NCBI RefSeq assembly: GCF_025630775.1
Contig: NZ_JAOSZE010000014.1
Coordinates: 124,001-188,000 of the forward strand
Direction of reading: 5' to 3'
DNA from: Actinoplanes sp. KI2
Lineage (GTDB): Bacteria > Actinomycetota > Actinomycetes > Mycobacteriales > Micromonosporaceae
Length of the DNA stretch: 64,000 nt
Position numbers and translations under genes: made by a program. The notes beneath the pieces were generated by a model, which was not told the origin of the DNA, ran no database searches, and worked only from the letters and a program-made list of their open reading frames with translations. Of the stretch, positions 16,435-25,507 are shown piece after piece; position 1 is the first letter of the stretch; every line of letters starts with the position of its first letter.

Positions 16435-17712
16435 GTGGCTGATGAGACGGGCAAGCGGGCCGGCGGGATGGCCTTCGCCGCGGTGGTCGGGGCACTGGCC
16501 GGCGCGGCGATCGCAAGCCGGCGGGGCGCCCGCGCGGCGACCCTCGGCGGGCTGGCCGGCGCGGTGGCGCTCGGCGCGACCGAGGCGGTGGCGCGGGCCC
16601 GGCAGCGGCCCGGCGAGATCCCGGCCTGGTGGTCGCGGGTCGTGATGAGCGGCGCGCTCGCGGCGCCCGCCGGTTGGCTGGGCGCGCGGCTCACCAAGGC
16701 CGGCCCGGTGCCGGTCGGGCTGGCCGCCGGCGCGGTCGCCGGCGCGCTCGGGCTGCGGCCGCAGAAGGTGGCGCTCGGCCCGGTGGCCGGCGCCGCGGTG
16801 GGCGCGGCGTGGCGCCTCGCGGCCGGACCGGACGCGCCGCCCGCCGCGGTGGCCGCCGGCGCCGTGGTCGGCTTCCGGGTGCTGTCCGCGGCGGTGTTCC
16901 GCGATCCACAGGTGAGCCTGCTGGCCGAGCGGGTGCCGGCCGCGGAGCTGCCGTTCGTGGTGCCGCTGGAGGCGCGCACCGGGTACGTCGGCACCGACTA
17001 CGTACGCCGGTTGGCCGAGGACGTCGGCGGCAGCTATACGGCGGACGCCGCCGATGTGGGGATCGTCGGCTCGCTCGACGACCTGGCCGGGCCGCAGTTC
17101 GACCCGGCCGAGGTCGACCCGCTCGTCCGCGAGTTCTACGAGCACACCACCCGGTTCAAGCTCGACATCCGGCCCGAGTGGCGGCCGTGGGTACGCCCGG
17201 GGTACCTGCTCTACCGCACGCTGGTGGCCCGGCCGCTGGGCCAGGCCAACGTGCCGATGAACCAGCGGGAGACGGTACGGGGCGTACGCAGCCGGATCGA
17301 CACCATCACTCCCGACGGATCGGAGCTGGTCGGCGTACGCGGATGGATTCGGTCTTTCGCCGACACCGACGAGCCGATCTATGTCGGGATCTACACGACG
17401 TATCGGCACGACGGGCGTGGGTACGTCAGCGTCGGGTTCCCGGTGCCGCAGGCCAACTTCACGGCCACGCTGCTGCCGCTGCCCCGGCCCGGCGGTGGGC
17501 TGGTGCTCAGCAGCCGGACGGGGCTGCCCCATCCCGGCCACTACCTGAGCTACATCGATCCGGCGAGCCGGGAGCTCACCACGCTCGCGGTGCACGGCTT
17601 CGCCGAGCGGCTGGACGTCTTCACCGAGGACGGCGAGCTGCGGGCCGCGCATGCGTTCGCGCTGTACGGCCTGCCGTTCCTGGTGCTGCACTACAAGATC
17701 GCGCGGAAGTGA
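16435..17712 (+). CDS. Conserved hypothetical with Gly/Ala-rich membrane-like N-terminus
   Basis: A 425-residue protein I cannot assign. The first ~165 residues are Ala/Gly-rich with several GxxxG-type segments (FAAVVGALAGAAIASRRG, ATLGGLAGAVALGA, GLAAGAVAGALG), resembling glycine-zipper helices that could insert in a membrane. The rest is a soluble domain rich in beta-strand with conserved-looking blocks (RFKLDIRPEWRPWVRPGYLLYRTLVARPLGQANVPMNQ, FPVPQANFTATLLP, LHYKIARK). GTG 16435 starts the frame 75 nt after the GGDEF-EAL stop, so the two may be one transcript. No enzymatic motif is visible. Confidence 0.65.
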   Translation: MADETGKRAGGMAFAAVVGALAGAAIASRRGARAATLGGLAGAVALGATEAVARARQRPGEIPAWWSRVVMSGALAAPAGWLGARLTKAGPVPVGLAAGAVAGALGLRPQKVALGPVAGAAVGAAWRLAAGPDAPPAAVAAGAVVGFRVLSAAVFRDPQVSLLAERVPAAELPFVVPLEARTGYVGTDYVRRLAEDVGGSYTADAADVGIVGSLDDLAGPQFDPAEVDPLVREFYEHTTRFKLDIRPEWRPWVRPGYLLYRTLVARPLGQANVPMNQRETVRGVRSRIDTITPDGSELVGVRGWIRSFADTDEPIYVGIYTTYRHDGRGYVSVGFPVPQANFTATLLPLPRPGGGLVLSSRTGLPHPGHYLSYIDPASRELTTLAVHGFAERLDVFTEDGELRAAHAFALYGLPFLVLHYKIARK

Positions 17713-17801
17713 ACGGCGTACGATCCACATCGGACGGGAACGTAGTCGTGACTGCCGTAAAGTGACCCCGCAGAGCGACGCGAGGCCACGGAGGCGAATC
17801 G

Positions 17802-18593
17802 ATGAGCAGCTCAGAGTCTGACCTGCAGGCACGGCTGAAGGTCGAACAGCCGCACAGCGCCCGGATCTGGAACTACCTGCTCGGCGGGAAGGACAATTTC
17901 GCCTCCGACCGGGCGGCCGCCGAGGCCGTGCTCGGGCAGATGCCGGAGATCCGGGAGTTCGCCGTCGCCGGCCGGCGGCTGCTGGCCCGCGCGATCGGGT
18001 TCCTGGCCGGCGAGGCGGGCATCCGGCAGTTCCTCGACATCGGCACCGGCCTACCCACCGCGAACAACACGCACGAGCTCGCCCAGCGGATCGCCCCCGC
18101 GTCGAAGATCGTGTACGTGGACAACGACCCGCTGGTCCTCGTGCACGCCCGGGCGCTGCTGACCAGCCACCCGGACGGGACGACCAGCTACATCGACGCC
18201 GACGTCCGCGACCCGGAGAAGATCCTGCACGCGGCCGCGGACACCCTCGACTTCGACCAGCCGATCGCCGTCGTGATGATCGGGATCCTCGGCCACATCC
18301 CCGACGACGACAACCCCGCCGCGATCGTGCGGACGATCGTCGACGCGCTGCCCTCGGGCAGCTACCTGGTGATCAACGACAGCATCACCACGCCGGTCAA
18401 CGACAGCGCGATCGAGACCGCACAGAGCAAGGGCGCGAATTACTACCTGCGGACCGTCGAGCAGATCACCGCCTTCTTCGACGGCCTCGACCTGGTCGAA
18501 CCGGGTGTGGTGTCGACGCCGCAGTGGCGGCCCGACTCCGCGGACACCGCGGAGGAGATCGCGGTGTACTGCGGAGTCGCCCGCAAACCCTGA
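17802..18593 (+). CDS. SAM-dependent methyltransferase, PF04672 (DUF574) family, copy 2
   Basis: A 263-residue paralogue of the gene at 13717. Equivalent motifs are RIWNYLLGGKDNFASD at the N-terminus, FLDIGTGLPTANNTHELAQ for SAM binding, YVDNDPLVLVHAR for the ribose contact, and VMIGILGHIPDDDNP for the central strand. The C-terminus has VEPGVVSTPQWRPDS. ATG 17802 has GGAGG upstream. The stop is separated by one base from the stop of the convergent isomerase-like gene at 18595, which leaves no room for a terminator. The substrate is unknown. Confidence 0.85.
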   Translation: MSSSESDLQARLKVEQPHSARIWNYLLGGKDNFASDRAAAEAVLGQMPEIREFAVAGRRLLARAIGFLAGEAGIRQFLDIGTGLPTANNTHELAQRIAPASKIVYVDNDPLVLVHARALLTSHPDGTTSYIDADVRDPEKILHAAADTLDFDQPIAVVMIGILGHIPDDDNPAAIVRTIVDALPSGSYLVINDSITTPVNDSAIETAQSKGANYYLRTVEQITAFFDGLDLVEPGVVSTPQWRPDSADTAEEIAVYCGVARKP

Positions 18594-18594
18594 C

Positions 18595-19383
18595 TCAGAA
18601 TCCGGGGAACACCCGGCGCAGGTCGTCGAGGGAGACGTTGCCGGTCACCTCGACGCCGGCGGGGGTGTGCGCCGGGGACAGCCGGCCGACGATGAGCCGC
18701 AGCGCGGCTTCGAGCGGCCCGGCGAACGTCGCGGTGGCGGTGGTCGGCTCCGCGGTGAAGTGGGCACGTTCGTCGAGGACGATGCGGTACGGCGTACCGC
18801 TGATCTCGACCACGGCCGGCTCGCGGACCGCCTCCGGCTTGGCGATGAAGCCCAGGAAGAAACTCAGGCCGCCGCTGAGGTGCTCGGCCAGCACGGCGGC
18901 CGACTCGGCCGACAGCGCGGCGGCCGGGTCCGCGCCGACCCGGATGTCCCAGCCATGGTGGACCGTCTCGCTCAGCCGGATACCGGCGAACGACGCGAGC
19001 GGGACCGGCTGCGGCAGGAAGCCCGGGTTGATCGCGAGCGTCTCGTGCTGCTCGGGCGTCAGGGCCTCCAGGGCGGCGACCAGGGCGGCATCCGACTCCA
19101 CCGCGCCGGCGGCCTGCGCCTCGGGGCTCAGGGCGTTCCACCGGTCCCACACCCGCTGGTTGAAGTCCGGACCCGGCGCCGGCGCCTCGCCGGTCCCGGC
19201 GCGGAAGGCGGCCAGCGTGATCTCCGCGCCGCTGCCCAGGTGTGAGAAGACCTGGGCCACGGTCCATTCCGCGGCGCCGGACGGGCCCTTGAGCAGGGCC
19301 GGCGAGATGGCGGCGCCCGCCGACGCGAGGCCGTCGTGCTCGGCGCGCAGGGCAGCGATGGTGCGGACAGCAAAGGTTGTCAT
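18595..19383 (-). CDS. Maleylpyruvate-isomerase-like (DinB/MDMPI) family protein
   Basis: A 262-residue protein of the mycothiol-dependent maleylpyruvate isomerase / DinB superfamily. The four-helix N-terminal domain has the metal-binding pattern WTVAQVFSHLGSGAEI and the later histidine-acidic motif ETVHHGWDIRV. The C-terminal domain (PAVVEISGTPYRIVLDE through VEVTGNVSLDDLRRVFPGF) resembles the sterol-carrier-like half of MDMPI proteins. ATG 19383 is preferred over an in-frame TTG at 19389. Such proteins use mycothiol as thiol cofactor; the substrate is unknown. Confidence 0.78.
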   Translation of the reverse strand: MTTFAVRTIAALRAEHDGLASAGAAISPALLKGPSGAAEWTVAQVFSHLGSGAEITLAAFRAGTGEAPAPGPDFNQRVWDRWNALSPEAQAAGAVESDAALVAALEALTPEQHETLAINPGFLPQPVPLASFAGIRLSETVHHGWDIRVGADPAAALSAESAAVLAEHLSGGLSFFLGFIAKPEAVREPAVVEISGTPYRIVLDERAHFTAEPTTATATFAGPLEAALRLIVGRLSPAHTPAGVEVTGNVSLDDLRRVFPGF

Positions 19384-19556
19384 GACCAAAGCCTAGGTCT
19401 ACCGGATCCCACCGCGGCCGGCATCGACGCTGCGCGTATGAGGCGCGACGCACGGTCCATACCGGCCCGTGGACCCGATGCGGCGCCGCGATAGTGTCCG
19501 CCCCGGGTCGGAGGTGCATCGACATGCGTCGACAGCGCCGGAGGGATGGGGGATGA

Positions 19557-22500
19557 ATGGCAGTACCGGGTTCGTCGGCCGCGGCACCGCCCGCACCGGA
19601 GGCCGAGCCGGAGCGGATCGTGACCCGGGACGACTTCGGCCGGGAGTTGAGCCTGCTGCGTCACGGCGCCGGGCTGAGCGTACGTCAGGTCGCGGCCCGG
19701 ACCGGCAGCTACCGCAACCACAGCACGATCGGCGACTGGTTCGCCGGCCGTGGCCTGCCCGCCGCGGCCTCGCGGGAGCTCTTCGTCCAGGTGCTGCGGA
19801 CGTGCGGCGTCACCGACTCCGCATCGCTCGTCGCCTGGGTGGCGGTCTGGCAGCGGCTCCGGCAGGCGCCGGGCCCCCGCCCGCCGGGTCCCGAGCCGTA
19901 CCGGGGCCTGGCGAGCTTCGAGCCCGAGCACGCGGACTGGTTCTTCGGCCGTGAGGCCCTGACCGCCGAGCTGATCGATCGTCTCGCGGCCGGGTACGCG
20001 GCCGGCGGCGGGATGCAGGTGGTCGTCGGCGCGTCCGGTTCGGGGAAGTCGTCGCTGCTGCGCGCCGGCCTGATCCACGCGGTGCGAAGCGGCAGGCTCG
20101 CCGGCGGCGGATGGTCGGTACGGTTGTTCACCCCGGGCCGCTCGCCCCTCGACGAGCTCGCGGCCCAGCTGGGCGCCGCGACCGAGATGCCGGCCGAGCA
20201 GGTGGCGGCCGATCTGCGCGAGTGTCCCGCCCGCGCGGCGGACTACGCCCGGCGCGCCGATCCCGAGTCGCACCGCCTGCTGCTCGTCGTCGACCAGTTC
20301 GAGGAGACCTTCACCACCTGCGTCGACGGTACGCAGCGGCAGTCGTTCGTCACCGCGCTGTGCGCCGCGGCCGGGCCGGGCCGCGCCCTGGTCGTGATCG
20401 GACTCCGGGCCGACTTCTACGCTCCGCTGCTGCGGCATCCCGAGCTCGTCGCGGCGGTGCGCGCGCACCAGCTCACGGTCGCGCCGATGGCGGACGAGGA
20501 GCTGCGCCGCGCGATCACCGAACCGGCCCGCAAGGCCGGCGTCGAGGTGGCGGACGGCCTCGTCGAGCTGCTGCTCAGCGAGGTCGGCTCCGGCGAGGTT
20601 CGCGGCCGGGCACACGACGCCGCCGTACTCCCGCTGCTGTCGCACGCGCTGCTCGCGACCTGGCAGCACAGCCGCGACCGCCGGCTCACCGTCGCCGACT
20701 ATCGCGAGGTCGGCGGCATCGACCGGGCCGTCGCGGCCTCCGCCGACGCGGTGTACGCGGAGTTCGACGAACACCGGCGGCACCTCGCGCGGCAGGTGTT
20801 CCTCGGCCTGGTGCACATCGCCGCGGATGCGCCGGACACCCGGCGCCGGCGCGACTGGGCCGAGCTCGTCGCCGAGTGCGACGGCTCGACCGATCAGGTG
20901 ACCGAGGTGCTCGACCGGTTCGTCGCCCAGCGACTGATCACCGTGGACGCCGACCGGGTCCAGCTCAGCCACGAGGCGCTGCTGACCGCCTGGCCGCTGC
21001 TGCGCGGGTGGCTCGAGGTCGACCGCGCCGGCATGCTCACCCGACGCCACCTCGTCGAGGCCGCCACCACCTGGCAGCGGGAACAGCGGTGCCCCACCGC
21101 CCTGTACCGCGGCGCCCGGCTCGCGGCGGCCCAGGAATGGGCGCAGCGCACCGGCGCACCGGCCCTCAACCCGGTGGCCCGCGACTTCCTGGCCGCCTCG
21201 GTGGCGCGCGAGCTCGCCGAGCAGGCCGCCGCCCGGCGCCGGACCCGCCGCCTGCGCCAGCTGGTCGCCGCGCTCACCGTGCTGTTCCTGCTCACCACCA
21301 CGATGACCCTGCTGGCCGCGCGGGCCGGGCAGATCTCCACCCGGCAGCGGGACGAGGCGGTGTCCCGGCAGGTCGCCCAGGAGGTCGACCCGCTCCGCGG
21401 TGACAACCCGGCCCTGGCCAACCAGCTGAGCCTCGCCGCGTACCGCCTGGCCCAGACCTCGGAGGCGCGGGGCGCGCTGCTCAGCTCGTTCGCGGCGCCG
21501 TACAACATCCGGCTGACCGGGCACACCGGGTACGTGCACGACGTGAAGTTCAGCCCCGACCGCCGGCTGCTCGCCAGCGCCGGCAGCGACCGGACCGTCC
21601 GGCTGTGGGACACCAGCGCCGCACACCGCCCGACGCTGCGGGCCGTGCTCGACGCGGCATCGGACTACGTGTCGTCGGTGACGTTCAGCCCGGACAGCGC
21701 CACCCTCGTCACCACCAGCGCCGATCGCACGGTGGCCCTGTGGGACGTCCGGGACCCGAGCCACGTCACCCGGATCACCGTCCTCACCGGTCATCGCGGC
21801 TCCGTCGACCAGGCGGCGTTCAGCCCGGACGGCCGCACCCTGGCCACCGCCGGCGCCGACCGCACCATCCGGCTGTGGGACGTCGCGGATCGGGCGCACC
21901 CCCGCCCACTGGTCACCCTCACCGGTAGGCGGGCGTGGTTCGCCGTGGCGTTCAGCCCGGACGGGCGGACCCTGGCCGGCGGCGACGAGCGCGACGTCCG
22001 GCTCTGGGACGTCACCGATCCGCGGCGGCCCGCCGGCACGCTGACCGGACACACCGCCGTGGTGAGCATGATCGCGTTCAGCCCGGACGGACGGACCCTG
22101 GCCACCGCGAGCTACGACCACACCGCCCGGCTGTGGGACCTCGCCCGCGGCACGTCGAGCGTCGTGCGGGGCCACACCGGCCTGGTCTACTCCGTCGCGT
22201 TCAGCCCGGACGGCCGCACCCTGGCCACCGGCAGCGGTGACGCCACGGCCCGGTTGTGGAACGTGGCGAACCCGGGCCGGCCGGTGCCGATCACCACCCT
22301 CGACCCGCACGCCGACGAGCCCGGCGACACGAACGCCATTGCCGGGGTCGCGTTCAGCCCCGACGGCCAGACCCTGGCCACCGGCAGCTACGACTACACC
22401 GTACGGCTGTGGGAGCTGACCGGCCCGGCGCCGACCGGACAGCCGGACGCCGTCCGCCCCCTGCAGTTCGGCCCGGACGATCGCCGGCTGCTGCTCGGCC

Positions 22501-23468
22501 CCGGCCGGGCGCCGACGGTACGGGTGTGGACGGTCGACGACCGGTCCGGGCTCACCGACCCGATCGACGTCCCCGCGGCCGGGTCGGTGACCTTCTGCCA
22601 GAACTCCCGGCTGCTCGTCGCCGCGACCGCGACCACCGTAGGGCTGTCCGACCTGAGCGACCCGCGGCACGTCACGCGCTTGTCGCGACTGCCGCACGGC
22701 CTGGTCGACGACGTACCGCTGCCCGTGTGCAGCCCCGACGGGCACCTGCTGGCGGTGCTCGGCGCGCGCAGCCGGGCCGCGCGGCTCTGGGACATCACCG
22801 ATGCCCGCCACCCGGTCGCGCTGTCCGCGTTCTCGGCGAGGAGCCACGCCAACGCGCTGAACATGGCCATCTTCAGCACCGACAGCCGCATCCTGGCAAC
22901 CGCCGGCCTCGACCACACGGCCCGGTTGTGGGACCTGACCGACCCGCGCCGCCCGATCGAGGCGGGAACGCTGGCCGGCCACACCGACGCGGTCAACACG
23001 GCCGCGTTCGGCCCGGTCGGCCACGTCCTCGCGACCGGCGCCAACGACGGCACCATCCGGCTGTGGGACGTCCGCGACCCCTACCGTCCCGCCGCTCTCG
23101 CCACCCTGACCGGGCACACTGCGTACGTCGAGGAGGTCCGGTTCAGCCCGGACGGCCGGACGCTCGCCAGCAGCAGCGGCGACCACACCGTACGGCTGTG
23201 GAACGTCGCCGACCCCCGCCGGCCGGCCAAGATCGCGACTCTGACCGGCCACGCCGCCACCGTGAGCACCGTGGCGTTCACCTCGGACGGCCGGCATCTG
23301 GCCACGGCCGGCGCGGACGGCACGGTCCGGTCCTGGGACCTGAACCTGGAGCGGGTGGCCGACCGGATCTGCGCGCTCGCCTACCCGACGCTCACCCGCA
23401 CCGAATGGGCGAGCCATTTTCCCGGCATCGACTACCGGCCGCCGTGCCGTACGGCGCCGTCCGGATAA
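19557..23468 (+). CDS. HTH - STAND NTPase (nSTAND1-like) - TM - WD40 protein
   Basis: A 1303-residue multidomain protein. An XRE-like helix-turn-helix lies at residues ~22-90 (ELSLLRHGAGLSVRQVAARTGSY, then HSTIGDWFAGRGLP). A STAND-type NTPase follows, with GLASFEPEHADWFFGRE, Walker A GASGSGKSS at ~158-166 and Walker B LLLVVDQFEE at ~241-250. Helical domains follow, then one hydrophobic segment LVAALTVLFLLTTTMTLLAA at ~565-590. The C-terminus has 14 WD40-like repeats (for example HTGYVHDVKFSPD...RTVRLWD), enough for two seven-bladed propellers; repeats 8-10 are degenerate. ATG 19557 follows a GGGGGATG stretch. Many STAND proteins sense a trigger through repeats and oligomerise to signal. A defence, signalling or developmental role is possible; no effector domain is seen. 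Confidence 0.88.
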   Translation: MAVPGSSAAAPPAPEAEPERIVTRDDFGRELSLLRHGAGLSVRQVAARTGSYRNHSTIGDWFAGRGLPAAASRELFVQVLRTCGVTDSASLVAWVAVWQRLRQAPGPRPPGPEPYRGLASFEPEHADWFFGREALTAELIDRLAAGYAAGGGMQVVVGASGSGKSSLLRAGLIHAVRSGRLAGGGWSVRLFTPGRSPLDELAAQLGAATEMPAEQVAADLRECPARAADYARRADPESHRLLLVVDQFEETFTTCVDGTQRQSFVTALCAAAGPGRALVVIGLRADFYAPLLRHPELVAAVRAHQLTVAPMADEELRRAITEPARKAGVEVADGLVELLLSEVGSGEVRGRAHDAAVLPLLSHALLATWQHSRDRRLTVADYREVGGIDRAVAASADAVYAEFDEHRRHLARQVFLGLVHIAADAPDTRRRRDWAELVAECDGSTDQVTEVLDRFVAQRLITVDADRVQLSHEALLTAWPLLRGWLEVDRAGMLTRRHLVEAATTWQREQRCPTALYRGARLAAAQEWAQRTGAPALNPVARDFLAASVARELAEQAAARRRTRRLRQLVAALTVLFLLTTTMTLLAARAGQISTRQRDEAVSRQVAQEVDPLRGDNPALANQLSLAAYRLAQTSEARGALLSSFAAPYNIRLTGHTGYVHDVKFSPDRRLLASAGSDRTVRLWDTSAAHRPTLRAVLDAASDYVSSVTFSPDSATLVTTSADRTVALWDVRDPSHVTRITVLTGHRGSVDQAAFSPDGRTLATAGADRTIRLWDVADRAHPRPLVTLTGRRAWFAVAFSPDGRTLAGGDERDVRLWDVTDPRRPAGTLTGHTAVVSMIAFSPDGRTLATASYDHTARLWDLARGTSSVVRGHTGLVYSVAFSPDGRTLATGSGDATARLWNVANPGRPVPITTLDPHADEPGDTNAIAGVAFSPDGQTLATGSYDYTVRLWELTGPAPTGQPDAVRPLQFGPDDRRLLLGPGRAPTVRVWTVDDRSGLTDPIDVPAAGSVTFCQNSRLLVAATATTVGLSDLSDPRHVTRLSRLPHGLVDDVPLPVCSPDGHLLAVLGARSRAARLWDITDARHPVALSAFSARSHANALNMAIFSTDSRILATAGLDHTARLWDLTDPRRPIEAGTLAGHTDAVNTAAFGPVGHVLATGANDGTIRLWDVRDPYRPAALATLTGHTAYVEEVRFSPDGRTLASSSGDHTVRLWNVADPRRPAKIATLTGHAATVSTVAFTSDGRHLATAGADGTVRSWDLNLERVADRICALAYPTLTRTEWASHFPGIDYRPPCRTAPSG

Positions 23469-23592
23469 CTGCCTGACCTCGTCCGGGCTTGTCCGGACAA
23501 CGCCGTCGAGCCTTCCGCAGCCGGCTCCGGGGCCGGATCGTCTTCGGCAGACGTCCGGCACCGAACGCCGGCTACGAAAGGATCTCTCCAAA
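23469..23592. other. Short intergenic region
   Basis: A 124-bp gap before the secreted-protein gene. GAAAGGA lies 8 nt before its ATG. No hairpin is evident. Confidence 0.4.
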
Positions 23593-24108
23593 ATGGTCAA
23601 GAACCCCGTCCAGGCCCTGAAGCGCACGATCGTCGGCGTCACCGCCGCCCTGGCCGCCACCGCGGGCTTCGCCGTCGCTGCCGCGCCCGCCCAGGCCGGT
23701 CCGATCGGCGGCTGTGCCGAGCTGCGCGCGTTCTACCTGAACCTCGGGACCGGTGGCGACGACCTGCGGGACAACTCGGAGGTCATCGTGTGGCTGACCC
23801 AGCGCAACGGCGGGGGCGACGTCGAGCTCCAGCACGTCACGGGCGGGATCGGCAACTGGAGCAACCAGAGCTACTCGCGCGGCTACCAGAACGCGAACTG
23901 GCACGTGAACAGCTGCGACGTGACCGGCATCAAGGTCCGCATGATCTCCCACAACGGCACCTTCCAGGGCGACGACAACTGGAACATGGAGTCGATCACC
24001 CTGAACGCGTACGCCGACGGGGGCTCCCCGGCCTACGCGATCTCCGCCAACGGCAACCCGGTCAAGCGGTTCACCGGCAGCAGCCAGTGGTGGTCGATGC
24101 TCGGCTGA
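23593..24108 (+). CDS. Small secreted protein of unknown function
   Basis: A 171-residue protein with a classical Sec signal: KNPVQALKR, a hydrophobic core VGVTAALAATAGFAVAAA and an APAQAG cleavage region near residue 36. The mature ~135 residues contain two cysteines (GGCAEL and NSCDVTG), which could form a disulfide, and are rich in Asn, Gly and Trp with an all-beta look (VIVWLTQRNGGGDVELQHV, IKVRMISHNG, WNMESITLNAY). No catalytic motif is recognised. A good ribosome site precedes ATG 23593 and a strong hairpin follows the stop, so it looks monocistronic. Confidence 0.75.
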   Translation: MVKNPVQALKRTIVGVTAALAATAGFAVAAAPAQAGPIGGCAELRAFYLNLGTGGDDLRDNSEVIVWLTQRNGGGDVELQHVTGGIGNWSNQSYSRGYQNANWHVNSCDVTGIKVRMISHNGTFQGDDNWNMESITLNAYADGGSPAYAISANGNPVKRFTGSSQWWSMLG

Positions 24109-24118
24109 CGCAGCCGCA

Positions 24119-24163
24119 CGTGTGGGGCGGGGAGGCCCGGGACCGGCCACCCCGCCCCACACG
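24119..24163 (+). terminator. Hairpin terminator after the secreted-protein gene
   Basis: Perfect 14-bp arms CGTGTGGGGCGGGG (24119-24132) and CCCCGCCCCACACG (24150-24163) flank a 17-nt loop, starting 10 nt after the stop. No U-tract follows, which is usual for actinobacterial terminators. Confidence 0.8.
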
Positions 24164-24226
24164 CGCATGCCAGGACGTTCGCTCACCGAACCCGCCGTAC
24201 GGGTCTTCCGCCCGGGCCGGCAAGAG

Positions 24227-24892
24227 TCAGCCTGCTGCTGATTGAAGTTCGGCCTGCCAGGCTCGGAAACGTTCACGCATCGCCGCAACCTGGGTGGATC
24301 CGAGACCGTAGTCGATGAAGTCCTGATCGTCGAAGCGACCGATCATGCCGAGCATCTGGGCGAAGAACCGCCTGTCGAAGCCGGAATCAGCCTCCGAAGC
24401 CAGAGCGCAGAGCCGCTCCGGGGTGTACCGGCCACCTGTGATTGCGGCGTCGATATCGATGAAGTCTCGTGCTGCCGCACGGTTGTACAGGGCATCCATC
24501 TTGCCCGCCATCACGTCGTCGGGGTGCAGGACCGGGCCGATCTGCATCTCAACGGGTGGTTGGGCACGCCAGTTGGCGACGAGCTCCACCCGGTGTTGCT
24601 GGTTCGGGCTGGCCGCTTGACTGACATGTAGTCGGGCGAAGGTCTCGGTACGAAGATCGACCACGACGTCGAATCCTGCGCCCTTGTAGGCGGCAACAAC
24701 CGCATCCACGGCGGTCGGGAAGTCTGCGCGTCGTTGCCAGTCGGCGAAGAGGTCGACGTCTTCACTCGGTCTGTCGATGATGCCGTGCGCCGCGACGGCG
24801 TGCCCGCCGGCCAGGGCGAAACCGAACGGACCACCCGCGCGCAGACCGATCTCGGCGAGTAACCGGTGCAGCGGCTCTGCCTCGCGAGGCAC
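24227..24892 (-). CDS. AbiEii/AbiGii-type nucleotidyltransferase (putative toxin)
   Basis: A 221-residue protein of the AbiEii toxin family, nucleotidyltransferases that act in type IV toxin-antitoxin pairs and, in some members, modify tRNA. The active-site motif is GFALAGGHAVAAHGIIDRPS followed by EDVDLFAD at about residues 25-52. A downstream lysine-containing motif MAGKMDALYNRAAARDFIDID (about residues 130-150) matches the family's second conserved block. The GTG start at 24892 overlaps the upstream gene's TAG by one base (TAGTG), indicating coupled translation. Base composition is lower in GC than the neighbours (visible in runs such as tgtagtcgggcgaagg and ttgattgaag), which would fit mobility. 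Confidence 0.82.
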   Translation of the reverse strand: MPREAEPLHRLLAEIGLRAGGPFGFALAGGHAVAAHGIIDRPSEDVDLFADWQRRADFPTAVDAVVAAYKGAGFDVVVDLRTETFARLHVSQAASPNQQHRVELVANWRAQPPVEMQIGPVLHPDDVMAGKMDALYNRAAARDFIDIDAAITGGRYTPERLCALASEADSGFDRRFFAQMLGMIGRFDDQDFIDYGLGSTQVAAMRERFRAWQAELQSAAG

Positions 24893-25254
24893 TATGCGGC
24901 TGCTCGGCGAGCTTCGGCGAGCACCGGGTGCTTGGCCTCCCAGGCAAGTCGCACCTGCGGAGGGAGGACCAGACCGGCCCAGAGACGCAGAAGCGTCGGT
25001 CCGTTCAGCCAGAGCTGAAGATCTTCGCTGTTGGTCGCCTCACGCAGGACGGTCTCATACATGCTGGCGAGCCTGCGTGGGTTGTCGAGGTCATATCTGG
25101 CACGCCCTGACCAATCAAGCCGTCGGCTGAGCATCACCTGGCCGGCAACTGGCCCGCACAGATCATCGAGCCGTTCGCTGACGACATACGGCCGCTGATC
25201 TGCGTACCGTGACCCGCGCGGCGCGCCTCGCCCAGGTTCGGTCGGCTCAGCCAC
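24892..25254 (-). CDS. Partner protein of the AbiEii-type toxin (putative antitoxin)
   Basis: A ~120-residue cytoplasmic protein with no assigned fold. The core VMLSRRLDWSGRARYDLDNPRRLASMYETVLREA, followed by LNGPTLLRLWAGLVLPPQVRLAWEAKHP, matches a conserved small family I recall as commonly placed just before AbiEii-like genes in actinobacteria. I chose GTG 25254 because AGAGGG lies 9 nt upstream; the frame is open to 25371, and ATG 25272 is possible. The stop overlaps the toxin start (TAGTG). The antitoxin role is inference from position; no DNA-binding motif of the AbiEi type is evident. Confidence 0.65.
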   Translation of the reverse strand: MAEPTEPGRGAPRGSRYADQRPYVVSERLDDLCGPVAGQVMLSRRLDWSGRARYDLDNPRRLASMYETVLREATNSEDLQLWLNGPTLLRLWAGLVLPPQVRLAWEAKHPVLAEARRAAA

Positions 25255-25507
25255 AATCCCGTGCCCTCTCATCCGCGTACCCGGCAAACGGTCAGGACCC
25301 GAGACGGATCCTATCGCCGAACGCGTGGTGCATGCGGGTGGCAGGAGGTCAAGCCCCGGCCACCCACCCACCGGAGAGCCCCGCCGAGCCCCAGAAAGAA
25401 GCGTCGGCGAGGCCTGGTGATCACTGGCATCTCAGCAGATCAGCTACCGTCCGCAGCAAGATGGCAAATCCCAACATATGCATGTTGAGCCGCAACGAGG
25501 CAGTTCC
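25255..25507. other. Intergenic region upstream of the toxin-antitoxin pair
   Basis: About 250 bp, with locally lower GC near 25430-25500 (aagatggcaaatcccaacatatgcatg). No gene, hairpin or repeat is supported. Confidence 0.4.

Noticed and set aside
19380..23660. A 1426-codon minus-strand frame opposite the STAND gene
   Set aside because: It runs through the real plus-strand gene; its product is Arg/Gly/Val-rich without domains, while the plus strand has HTH, Walker and WD40 motifs in order.
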